Shown: piece after piece, positions 9,824 to 19,958 of the stretch | How the letters are laid out: every line of letters starts with the position of its first letter | Numbering within the stretch: the first letter of the stretch is position 1 | NCBI RefSeq assembly: GCF_000241305.1 | Contig: NZ_BAEH01000050.1 | Coordinates: 1 to 64,000, forward strand | Source of the DNA: Gordonia effusa NBRC 100432 | Lineage (GTDB): Bacteria > Actinomycetota > Actinomycetes > Mycobacteriales > Mycobacteriaceae | Direction of reading: 5' to 3' | DNA length: 64,000 nucleotides | Made by a program: the position numbers and the translations under genes | The notes under the pieces: generated by a model | The model's input: only the letters and a program-made list of their open reading frames with translations | Database searches by the model: none | Told to the model about the DNA's origin: nothing

Positions 9824-10971
9824 AACGCAACGTTTTCGAACCCGAGCATGAGCAACTACGCCAGACCGTCCGAACTTTCCTCGAGCGCGAGGTTGCGCCC
9901 CATACCGCCGACTGGGAACGCAACGGACAGGTAGATCGCGAGGTCTACCGCAAAGCGGGGGAAGCCGGCCTACTCGGCTTCAATGTGCCCGAAGAATTCG
10001 GCGGCGCCGGCATCAGCGACGACTTCCGGTTCAATGCCGTGATCGCCGAGGAACTCGGCCGATTCGGCGGCAGCGCACCAGCTTTCACACTTCAGAACGA
10101 TGTCATCGTGCCCTATTTCCTGCATTTGGCAAATGATGAACAGCGGGCTCGATGGATGCCGGGGATGGCAACCGGCGAGACCATTCTGGCCATCGCGATG
10201 ACCGAACCCAGCGCGGGCAGCGACCTCGCCGGCATCAAGACATCTGCGACCGCTGACGGCGACGACTACATCGTGAATGGCTCCAAGACGTTCATCTCGG
10301 CGGGGATCAATTCCGACCTCGTGGTCGTCGTGGCCCGCACCAATCCCGACCCGTCTGCTGGCCATAAAGCGTTCTCGCTCATCGTCGTTGAACGCGGTAT
10401 GGCAGGTTTCGAGCGCGGTCGAAAACTCGACAAGATGGGCCAGAAGGCACAGGACACCGCAGAATTGCATTTCGACAACGTGCGAGTCCCCAAGGCGAAT
10501 CTCCTCGGCGAGGAGGACAAGGGGTTCTATCACCTCATGCACAATCTCCCGACCGAACGGCTGTCGATCGGTATCGCGGCGATCGGTGGCGCGCGGGCAA
10601 TCTTCGACGAGACGCTTCAATATGTGAAGGATCGCAAGGCATTTGGGCAGCCGATCGGCGCGTTTCAGGCAAATCGATTCACGATGGCCGAGCTGTCGAC
10701 CGAACTCGACATCGCCGAGCAATACATCGATCGGTGCCTGCAGGCCGCGCTCGATGGCGAACTGACGGCGGTCGACGCGTCGAAGAACAAGTGGTGGTGT
10801 ACCGAGCTCGCGAAGAAGGTCATCGATCGATGCCTGCAACTACACGGCGGTTATGGCTACATGAACGAGTACCGAGTGGCAAAGGCGTACACGGACGCTC
10901 GTATCCAAACGATCTTCGGCGGTACGACCGAGATTATGAAAGACATCATCGGGCGAGATCTGGGACTGTAG
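9820..10971 (+). CDS. Acyl-CoA dehydrogenase (LCAD/IVD-like active site)
   Basis: 383 residues, three-domain flavoprotein (N-helical, beta-barrel, C-helical). Signatures AMTEPSAGSDLAGI near 126-139 and QLHGGYGYMNEY near 340-351. The usual C-terminal catalytic Glu motif YEGT is FGGTTEIM here, as in long-chain dehydrogenases, so the base is expected to be the Glu in LPTERL (about residue 246). ATG overlaps the TetR stop (ATGA). With the thiolase it forms a small regulated beta-oxidation operon; electron acceptor would be ETF. Confidence 0.93.
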   Translation: MKRNVFEPEHEQLRQTVRTFLEREVAPHTADWERNGQVDREVYRKAGEAGLLGFNVPEEFGGAGISDDFRFNAVIAEELGRFGGSAPAFTLQNDVIVPYFLHLANDEQRARWMPGMATGETILAIAMTEPSAGSDLAGIKTSATADGDDYIVNGSKTFISAGINSDLVVVVARTNPDPSAGHKAFSLIVVERGMAGFERGRKLDKMGQKAQDTAELHFDNVRVPKANLLGEEDKGFYHLMHNLPTERLSIGIAAIGGARAIFDETLQYVKDRKAFGQPIGAFQANRFTMAELSTELDIAEQYIDRCLQAALDGELTAVDASKNKWWCTELAKKVIDRCLQLHGGYGYMNEYRVAKAYTDARIQTIFGGTTEIMKDIIGRDLGL

Positions 10972-11001
10972 ATCGGTCGTACGTTGCCCGAAACCTGCAT
11001 T

Positions 11002-11041
11002 CTGGCGTCGGCGAGGGAAAATGCTCCTTCGTCGACGCCAG
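11002..11041. terminator. Bidirectional hairpin between convergent acyl-CoA dehydrogenase and LysR genes
   Basis: Arms of 17 bases (CTGGCGTCGGCGAGGGA and TCCTTCGTCGACGCCAG) pair throughout, with two G-T wobbles and a six-base loop. It lies between the stops of two converging genes and probably ends both transcripts. Confidence 0.7.
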
Positions 11042-11076
11042 GAAGCAGTTTGATCCGGCGGCGGCCACGAAATGAC

Positions 11077-11964
11077 TCACTCCCGCAAGGCGAACATGGC
11101 ATCAAGCACCGCACGCAACGCCGGATTTGTGTCGTCGCGGCGCCATGCCGCACGCAGGTCCACATCCGGTGCGTCGTCAGTGAGGGGCACAAACGACACA
11201 TGCGGCTCGTGGACATTGCGCGCTACCGACGCCAATGTGAGGTGACAGCCGACCTCGGCACTCACCAGCGCCAGCGCCGTTTGTGTATCCGGCGCCACCT
11301 GAATGATGTTGGCTACGAAGCCTTTTGCCTGGGTCACTCGCCGCAACCGGTCAGGCATAATCGCGCCCTCGTGTAGAGGTAACGACACAAATCCGTCCTC
11401 GGCCAACGCAGCGATGGAAATACTCGGCAGTTCGGCCAGCCGATGCGTATCCGGCAATGCGACAACGAGTGAATCGGCCATCACCACTTCGGTCGCGACC
11501 TCGGCGGGCACCACATCCCATCGTCCCAACGCGAGGTCGGTCTCGCCGATGACGACCTTCTTCATCGCTGGCTGCGCGAAGTTTTGGCTCGACAACTCCA
11601 GATGCACACCTGGATGCCCGGCGCGGACCGCACGGGCGACTTCGGCTACCAACAGGTGGGTGGATAGGCCGGCGAACGCGATCCGCACCTCGCCCACCTC
11701 ACCGTTGGCCGCCGATCGCACCGCGATCTCGGCGCGTCGTATCGCCTCCAACACCTCACGCGATGGTCCGACCAACGCTGCTCCGGAAGCGGTGAGCTGG
11801 ACCGACCGGGTGTTCCGATCGAATAGGGTCGCACCGAGCTTGCGTTCAAGTCTTTTGATCGTCCGGCTGAGCGGAGGTTGCGCCATGTGTAGCCGCGCCG
11901 CCGCGCGACCAAAATGCAACTCCTCCGCGACTGCTAGAAACGCCCGAATATCAGCGAGATCCAC
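11077..11964 (-). CDS. LysR-family transcriptional regulator
   Basis: 295 residues from a GTG. N-terminal winged helix with the classic LysR stretch FGRAAARLHMAQPPLSRTIK (about 18-37), then a two-lobed substrate-binding domain (about 90-290). It is divergent from the acyl-CoA dehydrogenase-CoA transferase-SDR operon, the standard arrangement for a LysR regulator of its neighbour. The shared 88-base gap holds a 24-bp imperfect palindrome. The inducer is probably the acid or CoA-ester that the operon degrades; not identifiable. Confidence 0.93.
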   Translation of the reverse strand: MDLADIRAFLAVAEELHFGRAAARLHMAQPPLSRTIKRLERKLGATLFDRNTRSVQLTASGAALVGPSREVLEAIRRAEIAVRSAANGEVGEVRIAFAGLSTHLLVAEVARAVRAGHPGVHLELSSQNFAQPAMKKVVIGETDLALGRWDVVPAEVATEVVMADSLVVALPDTHRLAELPSISIAALAEDGFVSLPLHEGAIMPDRLRRVTQAKGFVANIIQVAPDTQTALALVSAEVGCHLTLASVARNVHEPHVSFVPLTDDAPDVDLRAAWRRDDTNPALRAVLDAMFALRE

Positions 11965-12008
11965 GTGTACACCTTCACAACATTAAGACCCCATTGGTAT
12001 CACAGAAC

Positions 12009-12032
12009 GATCAATTCAATATTGGACTGATC
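12009..12032. promoter_or_regulatory. Putative LysR operator between divergent genes
   Basis: A 24-bp imperfect palindrome, GATCAATTC...GGACTGATC, with central CAATATTG; 20 of 24 positions are symmetric. A/T-rich compared with its surroundings. It sits 20 bases before the acyl-CoA dehydrogenase ATG, and CATAAT-like -10 sequence overlaps its right end. Confidence 0.5.
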
Positions 12033-12052
12033 ATAATGATGCCGGGCATAGT

Positions 12053-13342
12053 ATGACCATGGTCACTAATACTCCCGAAGTCGACGACGACGTATTCGCC
12101 GAGATCCTCAAGCAGATCAACCATTTCGTGCGGACGCGAGTACTACCTCGGGAGAACGAGATCATGGCCGCCGACGCGGTGCCGGCCGATTTACGCAACC
12201 AGGCCGCCGAGATGGGGTTATTCGGCTACGCGATCCCACAGGAATGGGGAGGCCTCGGTCTTGACCTACGCCAGGACGTGGAAGTCGCGATGGAACTCGG
12301 CTACACCTCGCTGAGCGTCCGCTCGATGTTCGGCACGAATAACGGCATCGCCGGACAGGTGTTGGTCGGTTTTGGAACCGACGAACAACGCTCGCGCTGG
12401 CTACCGGGCATAGCCTCCGGCGACGTCGTAGCGTCCTTCGCGCTCACCGAACCGGGTGCCGGTTCAGATCCTGCCGGGCTGAAGACTACGGCGCGTGCCG
12501 ACGGCGACGGCTGGATCATCAACGGCGGCAAGCGGTTCATCACCAACGCGCCTGACGCCAATCTCCTGGTGGTGTTCGCACGGATTGATCCCGCACCGGG
12601 CGCCGGGAGCGAAGCGAGCGGGCCCAAAGTAGCGGGCGCCGGGAGCGAAGCGAGCGGGCCCAAAGTAGCGGGCGCCGGTAGCGAAGCGAGCGGGCCCAAA
12701 TCAACAACGAGTAGCGGAATCGCGGTGTTTTTGGTGCCGACTGATACCGACGGGGTCGAGGTCGGCCCGAAGGACGTCAAGATGGGCCAGGAGGGGTCGC
12801 GTACCGCCGACGTCACCTTTACCGACGCCCGGATCGGCTCGGATGCCCTCGTCGGCGCCGATGCCGCTGTGGGCTACCGCGCGGCTATGACGATTCTCGC
12901 GCGCGGTCGCGTACATATCGCCGCGGTCGCGGTCGGCCAGGCACAACGTGCCCTTGATGAATCAGTCGCCTACGCTGCGACCGCCACTCAAGGTGGCACT
13001 CCGATCGGTGACTTCCAACTGGTTCAGGCGATGATCGCCGACATGCAGACCGGTGTGATGGCGGGCCGGGCCCTGGTGCGCGACGCGGCGAAGGCGTGGG
13101 TCGACGAAACAGATCGTCGCATCGCGCCGTCGGTCGCGAAATTGTTCTGTACCGAAATGGCCGGCAAAGTGGCCGATCTGGCTGTTCAGGTACACGGCGG
13201 AACCGGCTATATGCGCGAGGTGCCAGTGGAACGCATTTACCGCGACGTTCGGTTGTTGCGGCTCTATGAGGGCACCAGCGAGATCCAGCGGCTCATTATC
13301 GGCGGCGGCCTCGTCCGGGCGGAAAAGAAGAAGGCACAGTGA
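12053..13342 (+). CDS. Acyl-CoA dehydrogenase with an in-frame triple repeat insertion
   Basis: 429 residues, about 40 longer than usual. ALTEPGAGSDPAGL (about 131-144) and VHGGTGYMREV mark the family, and YEGTSEIQ near the end supplies the usual catalytic Glu. The extra length is a run of three 12-residue units (GAGSEASGPKVA) at about 182-218, between ARIDPAP and the normal GIAVFLVP strand, i.e. in a surface loop of the beta domain. No strong ribosome binding site before ATG 12053 (ATG 12059 is an alternative), so the mRNA may be leaderless. First gene of an operon with a CoA transferase and an SDR under probable LysR control; substrate unknown. Confidence 0.92.
   Translation: MTMVTNTPEVDDDVFAEILKQINHFVRTRVLPRENEIMAADAVPADLRNQAAEMGLFGYAIPQEWGGLGLDLRQDVEVAMELGYTSLSVRSMFGTNNGIAGQVLVGFGTDEQRSRWLPGIASGDVVASFALTEPGAGSDPAGLKTTARADGDGWIINGGKRFITNAPDANLLVVFARIDPAPGAGSEASGPKVAGAGSEASGPKVAGAGSEASGPKSTTSSGIAVFLVPTDTDGVEVGPKDVKMGQEGSRTADVTFTDARIGSDALVGADAAVGYRAAMTILARGRVHIAAVAVGQAQRALDESVAYAATATQGGTPIGDFQLVQAMIADMQTGVMAGRALVRDAAKAWVDETDRRIAPSVAKLFCTEMAGKVADLAVQVHGGTGYMREVPVERIYRDVRLLRLYEGTSEIQRLIIGGGLVRAEKKKAQ
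12598..12705 (+). repeat. Three tandem 36-bp repeats inside the acyl-CoA dehydrogenase gene
   Basis: Units begin at 12598, 12634 and 12670. The first two are identical (core GGGAGCGAAGCGAGCGGG plus linker); the third differs at one core base and at its 3' end. They encode GAGSEASGPKVA. Same period and core as the repeats in alaS (25434-25541) and pdxT (52275-52418). Confidence 0.9.
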
Positions 13343-14553
13343 CCCTTCCGCTCGAGGGCTATACCGTCGTCGCGATTGAGCAAGCAGTGGCGGCGCCGCT
13401 CGCTACACGCAATCTCGCCGATCTGGGCGCCGAAGTGATCAAGATCGAACGGGTCGACGGTGGCGACCTGGCGCGCGGCTACGACCATGTCGTCGAAGGC
13501 ACGGGTGCGCATTTCGTTTGGCTCAACCGTGGCAAGAGGTCACTGGCAATCGATGTGAAATCGGCTCGCGGACAACAGATTGTCCGAGGAATGATCGATC
13601 GTGCCGACGTCTTCGTCCAAAATCTCGCACCGGGCGCGACGGATCGGTTGGGCTTCGATGCGCGGACCCTGCGCGCCGACCACCCCGAGCTCGTCGTCGT
13701 TAACCTGTCCGGCTACGGCTCCGGCGGGTCGCATTCGCACCGCAAGTCCTACGACATGTTGATCCAAGCCGAAGCCGGGCTGATCTCGCTGACCGGTACG
13801 CCGGACGAGCCGGTCAAGACCGGCATTCCCACTGCCGACATCGCGTCGGGAATGTATTGCGCCCAAGCAGTTCTCGCTGCTCTGCTGCGTAGGGCGCGCA
13901 CCGGCGAGGGGGCCGAGATTGAGGTGTCGATGCTTGAGTCGACGGTCGAGTGGATGGGCCATTCGATGTACACCCAGCTACATACCGGCGCGCAGCCGCC
14001 GCGAATGGGTGTGAGCCACAGTGCGATTGCCCCCTACGGCTCCTTCCCCACCGCCGACGGCGACATCCTGATCGGCGTCCAAAGTGACAATGGGTGGCAG
14101 AGTCTCGCGGGCGATGTGCTCGATTCACCTGAATTGGCAGCAGATACAAGATTTCTCACCAACGTCGGCCGCGTGCGACATCGCGCGGACTGCGACGCGG
14201 CCGTCGCTTCCCTCACTGCTCGTTGGTCCACCACCGACCTCGATACTCGCCTTGCCGCAGCGGGAGTGCCCGCCGCGCAAATCAAACAGGTCGACGACAT
14301 GATCGGTCACGAGCAGTTGCGGGCGCGAGATCGGTGGCGCACCGTACACACCGAAAACGCCGATGTCCGTGCACTATTGCCACCGGCAACCTTCACCGAC
14401 TACGAGTCCCCGATGGGTGCGGTACCCGCCCTCGGTGAGCACAGCATCGAAATACTTGCGGCCACTGGGCTCGACGAGGCTGAGATCACCGACCTGGTGA
14501 CGTCGGGCATCGTCGGCACGGCTTCGAAAAGCACTACTACCCCAGCTATCTGA
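13339..14553 (+). CDS. CaiB/BaiF-family CoA transferase (class III)
   Basis: 404 residues. N-terminal EQAVAAPLATRNLADLGAEV and the LNRGKRSLAIDVK stretch are family signatures; Asp167 in PTADIASGM is the expected catalytic aspartate that forms acyl-enzyme anhydride. GTG start overlaps the dehydrogenase stop. It probably activates a carboxylic acid by taking CoA from an acyl-CoA donor, feeding the dehydrogenase next door. LysR-dehydrogenase-CoA transferase resembles glutarate-type operons, but the dehydrogenase motif is not that of glutaryl-CoA dehydrogenase. Confidence 0.92.
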   Translation: MTLPLEGYTVVAIEQAVAAPLATRNLADLGAEVIKIERVDGGDLARGYDHVVEGTGAHFVWLNRGKRSLAIDVKSARGQQIVRGMIDRADVFVQNLAPGATDRLGFDARTLRADHPELVVVNLSGYGSGGSHSHRKSYDMLIQAEAGLISLTGTPDEPVKTGIPTADIASGMYCAQAVLAALLRRARTGEGAEIEVSMLESTVEWMGHSMYTQLHTGAQPPRMGVSHSAIAPYGSFPTADGDILIGVQSDNGWQSLAGDVLDSPELAADTRFLTNVGRVRHRADCDAAVASLTARWSTTDLDTRLAAAGVPAAQIKQVDDMIGHEQLRARDRWRTVHTENADVRALLPPATFTDYESPMGAVPALGEHSIEILAATGLDEAEITDLVTSGIVGTASKSTTTPAI

Positions 14554-14567
14554 ACTAGGAGACGTGA

Positions 14568-15293
14568 ATGTTGCAAGATAAGACCGCGGTGATCACCGGC
14601 GGCGCTCAAGGTATTGGCTTGGCCATCGCGCAGACCTTCGCCGAGCATGGCGCGCGAATCGTGATCGGCGACCTCAACGAGGATCTGGCCAAGAAGGCCG
14701 CGGCAACTCTGCCCGACGCGATCGGTGTTGCCTGCGACGTATCCGACGCTGCCGACGTCGGCAAGCTTCTCGCCGCCGCTGTCGAGAAGTACGGCTCGCT
14801 CGACGTTATGGTCAATAACGCTGGCATTACTCGTGATTCGACAATGCGCAAGATGACCGAAGAGGATTTCGATGCCGTGATTTCGGTCCACCTGCGCGGC
14901 TGTTGGAATGGCACCCGACAGGCTGCCGGCATCATGCGTGAGGCTGGCGGCGGCTCGATAATCAACATGTCGTCGATCTCCGGCAAAGTCGGCATGGTCG
15001 GTCAGACCAACTATTCGGCAGCAAAGGCGGGCATCGTCGGACTTACCAAGGCGGCGTCGAAAGAGGTTGCGCACCTTGGTGTTCGGATCAATGCGATCCA
15101 GCCCGGTCTGATCCGTACCGCGATGACCGAGGCGATGCCACAGAAGGCGTGGGATTCCAAAATGACCGAGATCCCGATGCAGCGCGCGGGCGAACCGTCC
15201 GAAATCGCCTCGGTCGCACTGTTTTACGCATCAAACCTGTCGTCGTATATGACCGGCACGGTGGCCGAAGTGACCGGCGGCCGACACCTATAG
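14568..15293 (+). CDS. SDR-family oxidoreductase (FabG-like 3-hydroxyacyl-CoA dehydrogenase/reductase)
   Basis: 241 residues. Rossmann TGGAQGIG (10-17), NNAG (83-86), catalytic Ser in SSISG (about 135-139), Tyr149 and Lys153 in [18 protein letters not shown] before the ATG gives a ribosome binding site. Third gene of the LysR-linked operon, 14 bases after the CoA transferase; the likely job is oxidation of a hydroxyacyl-CoA intermediate. FabG in fatty-acid synthesis is less likely in this context. Confidence 0.9.
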   Translation: MLQDKTAVITGGAQGIGLAIAQTFAEHGARIVIGDLNEDLAKKAAATLPDAIGVACDVSDAADVGKLLAAAVEKYGSLDVMVNNAGITRDSTMRKMTEEDFDAVISVHLRGCWNGTRQAAGIMREAGGGSIINMSSISGKVGMVGQTNYSAAKAGIVGLTKAASKEVAHLGVRINAIQPGLIRTAMTEAMPQKAWDSKMTEIPMQRAGEPSEIASVALFYASNLSSYMTGTVAEVTGGRHL

Positions 15294-15299
15294 GTTGAC

Positions 15300-15370
15300 G
15301 CAAACCCGACCGGGTCGGACATTCCCGACCCTCGTTCTGGGTCGGGTATGTCCTGGCGAGTTGGGTTTGC
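15300..15370. repeat. 71-bp palindromic element, copy 1
   Basis: Outer arms GCAAACCCGAC / GTTGGGTTTGC and inner arms GGACATTCCCGACC / GGTCGGGTATGTCC (one mismatch each) around a short loop. Between convergent genes (SDR and PAP2-kinase). Same length and layout as 16945-17015 and 37065-37135. Confidence 0.85.
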
Positions 15371-15391
15371 GAGCTATTCGACGGCCGCTGC

Positions 15392-16882
15392 TCACGGCAC
15401 CGGACGAAATACCTTCAGTGCCCGGTAGCGCACGCTGAAGCTGGCTTCGTCCACCTCATCGGACAGTTCGCCGTCGCGGGCGAGCAGGGTCGGTCCGTCC
15501 ACCGCGGTGAAGCGGAATTCGGGCACCCGCAATTCGTGATAGAGCGGGCTGCGAACTAGGCGGCCCAGCACCAGCGAGGTGAGGATGCGCGCCGTGGCGA
15601 AGGGACGCTCGGTCTCCAGGATCCGGATATCCATCAGCCCGTCGTCCATCCGCAGCCGCCGCGCCGGTGCGAATCCCGACGGTAGGTAGGACGAGTTGCC
15701 GAGGAAGAACAGCGACGTCCGCAGGGTCTTGTTGTCGTAGGAGATGCGCACCGGTTCGTCCCGCCGCAGCGTGTGAAACATGGCGTAGGCCCCGGCCAGC
15801 GGCTTGCCGATCTTGTGCTCGAGCTTCTCCCTGGTCTGCACGAACGTGGGATACGCACCGATGCTGGCGGTGTTGATGACGGTTCCCGTCTCGTTGAGCC
15901 GCAGGACGTCCACGCAGCTGACGTCGCCGGCGCGGATGGCCGCTACGGTCTGCGCAACGGTGTCACAGCCGATGTCCTTGGCGAAATGGTTGAACGTGCC
16001 GCCGGGGAAAACGGCTAACGGACGGTCGGTCGCTAGGGCCACCCCCGCCGCAGCGGCCACCGTGCCGTCGCCGCCGCCGATCGCGATAACCTCTGCCCGC
16101 TCGGCCGCCGCGCGGAGGACATCCTCGACGTCGTCGTCCTTGCCGACCTCGACGATCTCCATCTTCGGCAGGGCTTCGCGAGCCTCAGCGAGGACCCTCG
16201 CCCCGGTACCGCTGCCCGACGCCGGGTTGATGACCAGCACCACGCCGTCGCCGTCCGGACGCGGCGGGGTGTCGATGCGCAGGGGGTCGGCGACAGGGAT
16301 GCGCGCCTCCACGATCGGCGGCACGATCTTGCCGCCGAGCACCGCGACCGCCGCGCCCACGCCGAAACCCGCCAGCACGTCACCGGGATAGTGCGCACCG
16401 GTGGCCACCCTCGACACCCCGACCATCCCTGCCAGCAACGCGAGGCCGAGCCCCACCGGGGCGCTCTCGAGGCCCACGCCCACGGCGAACGCCGCGGCAC
16501 TCGCCGAATGACCCGACGGCAGGGAGTTCGACGTCGGCATCCGCCGCGACCTCCGGATGACGGGAACCGGGGTGACGTTGGGGCGCGGCCGCTTCCACAC
16601 CCGCTTGGCCAGCTGGTTGGTTACCAAGCTTGTCACGGCCAGCGATGCCACGCCCCGGCCGGCACCGCGCTGCACCGACGAGCGGCGGGTGGCCATCAGC
16701 GTGGCCGCGATCGCCAGCCAGAGCTTGGAATGGTCGGCGGCCGCGGTCAGTTTCGGCATGAAGCCGTCGAGCAGCGGGCTCGGGGACTCGGCGATGGTCT
16801 CGAACACCTCACGGTCCAGCGTGCCAAGACCCTGACCGATCTGTCGGATGCCCTGCTGTCGTTCCCCGGGAAATAGCTTCAT
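15392..16882 (-). CDS. PAP2 phosphatase-diacylglycerol kinase fusion protein
   Basis: 496 residues from the ATG at 16882 (upstream codons to 16948 lack support). N-terminal half is a PAP2-type membrane phosphatase: KRVWKRPRPN (motif 1), PSGHSASAA (motif 2), SRVATGAHYPGDV (motif 3), with hydrophobic helices. C-terminal half is a diacylglycerol/sphingosine-kinase-like domain with VINPASGSGTG and IGGGDGTVAAAAG. Such fusions are known in actinobacteria and probably act on lipid phosphates or undecaprenyl/phosphatidate pools at the membrane. By eye it is more GC-rich than its neighbours, and it is isolated between two 71-bp palindromes, so it may have arrived separately. Confidence 0.9.
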   Translation of the reverse strand: MKLFPGERQQGIRQIGQGLGTLDREVFETIAESPSPLLDGFMPKLTAAADHSKLWLAIAATLMATRRSSVQRGAGRGVASLAVTSLVTNQLAKRVWKRPRPNVTPVPVIRRSRRMPTSNSLPSGHSASAAAFAVGVGLESAPVGLGLALLAGMVGVSRVATGAHYPGDVLAGFGVGAAVAVLGGKIVPPIVEARIPVADPLRIDTPPRPDGDGVVLVINPASGSGTGARVLAEAREALPKMEIVEVGKDDDVEDVLRAAAERAEVIAIGGGDGTVAAAAGVALATDRPLAVFPGGTFNHFAKDIGCDTVAQTVAAIRAGDVSCVDVLRLNETGTVINTASIGAYPTFVQTREKLEHKIGKPLAGAYAMFHTLRRDEPVRISYDNKTLRTSLFFLGNSSYLPSGFAPARRLRMDDGLMDIRILETERPFATARILTSLVLGRLVRSPLYHELRVPEFRFTAVDGPTLLARDGELSDEVDEASFSVRYRALKVFRPVP

Positions 16883-16944
16883 ACCAACCAACCTACTGGG
16901 GATACGAAAGCGCGTCGGGCGCAACCAAATTGTCACGTCAGCCC

Positions 16945-17015
16945 GCAAACCCGACCTGCGCGGACATTCCCGACCCGAGTTTCGGGTCGGGAATGTCCGC
17001 GCGGGTTGGGTTTGC
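16945..17015. repeat. 71-bp palindromic element, copy 2
   Basis: The best paired copy: 34-base arms with only two G-T wobbles and a three-base loop. It lies between the aroB stop and the 5' end of the PAP2-kinase gene, so here it can serve as the aroB terminator and also shield the next promoter. Confidence 0.85.
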
Positions 17016-17032
17016 GAAGGGCGACGTTTCCC

Positions 17033-18668
<1,636 letters not shown>

Positions 18669-18672
<4 letters not shown>

Positions 18673-19877
18673 GGCCGGGGCGGTCGGGCAGCGATACGCT
18701 CGCGGTAACGCGTCACATTGTCCGCGGTCTCCCCCGCCGAGTCGCCGCCGAATTTCTCCAGCGCCGCCTGCGCGAGAACCAGCGCGACCATCGCTTCGGC
18801 CACGACACCCGCAGCGGGCACGGCGCACACGTCCGACCGCTGATGGATCGCCGCGGCCGTCTCGCCGGTCGACATATCGATCGTCGCCAGCGCACGCGGC
18901 ACCGTCGAAATCGGCTTCATCGCGATACGTACGCGCACCGATTCGCCGTTGGTCATTCCGCCCTCGAGGCCACCGGCACGGTTCGTCGAACGCAAGACTC
19001 CGTCGGGACCGGGCACCATTTCGTCATGTGCTTCGCTACCTCGACGTCGGGCGGTGGTGAAACCGTCGCCAACCTCGACACCCTTGATCGCCTGAATGCC
19101 CATCAGCGCGCCGGCCAGTCGCGCGTCGAGGCGCGTCTCCCCGCTGACATGGGAGCCGAGCCCCACCGGCACTCCGGTGGCGACCACTTCGACGATTCCG
19201 CCGAGCGTGTCGCCATCCTTCTTCGCCGCCTCGATCTGGGCGATCATATCGGCTTGCGCGGCCGCGTCGAATGCCCGAACCGGGCTCTCATCGATGGCCG
19301 GCAGATCGTCGATCGTCGGCGGCGGACCATCGTACGGCGCGCTCGCTCCGATCGAAATGACATGGGAGACAACCTCAATGCCCAATACCTGGCGCAGGAA
19401 GTTCCGCGCGACGGTGCCCGCGGCCACACGAGCGGCCGTCTCTCGTGCGCTGGCACGTTCGAGTACCGGACGAGCGTCATCGAAGTCGTATTTGAGCATG
19501 CCCGAGTAATCAGCGTGTCCAGGACGCGGACGAGTCAGCGGCGCGTTACGTGCGCTGCCCTCCAACTCGGCGTCATCGACGGGGTCGGCCGACATGACCT
19601 GCTCCCACTTGGGCCATTCGGTATTTCCGATCTCGATAGCCACCGGACCGCCCTGGGTCAGCCCATGCCGCAAACCGCCGATCACGGTGACCTTGTCGGC
19701 CTCGAATTTCATCCGAGCGCCACGCCCATAGCCAAGACGACGTCGGGCCAATTGTTCGGCGATATCGGACGAGGTGACCCGCACCCCGGCGACCATCCCC
19801 TCGACCATCGCCATCAGGGCGGGGCCATGCGATTCTCCGGCAGTTATCCAGCGCAACACAGTGCTCAATTCTTCCAT
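18669..19877 (-). CDS. aroC: Chorismate synthase
   Basis: About 402 residues from the ATG at 19877. A GTG six codons later ([12 protein letters not shown]) matches the known N-terminus of mycobacterial chorismate synthases and is an alternative start. FMN-dependent removal of phosphate from EPSP. Signatures [22 protein letters not shown], and the C-terminal [17 protein letters not shown]. Heads the aroC-aroK-aroB operon. Confidence 0.96.
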
Positions 19878-19958
19878 GCCGAGTCCCCGACATCCGCATC
19901 CGCCCTGCCGGCCGAGCAACTCACCTTCGCACGAGGTGCCACGATTGCCTCAAATCCC

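Noticed and set aside
9970-10839. 289-residue minus-strand open frame over the first acyl-CoA dehydrogenase.
   Set aside because: Antisense shadow with no domain signature.
12598-12705. 36-bp repeats looked like a CRISPR array because of the unit length.
   Set aside because: Units are contiguous with no spacers, are translated in frame, and no cas genes are present.
12053-13342. Naming the second acyl-CoA dehydrogenase as glutaryl-CoA dehydrogenase because of the LysR-CoA transferase context.
   Set aside because: Its C-terminal motif is YEGTSEIQ, not the YEGT(R/Y)DI type expected for glutaryl-CoA dehydrogenase.
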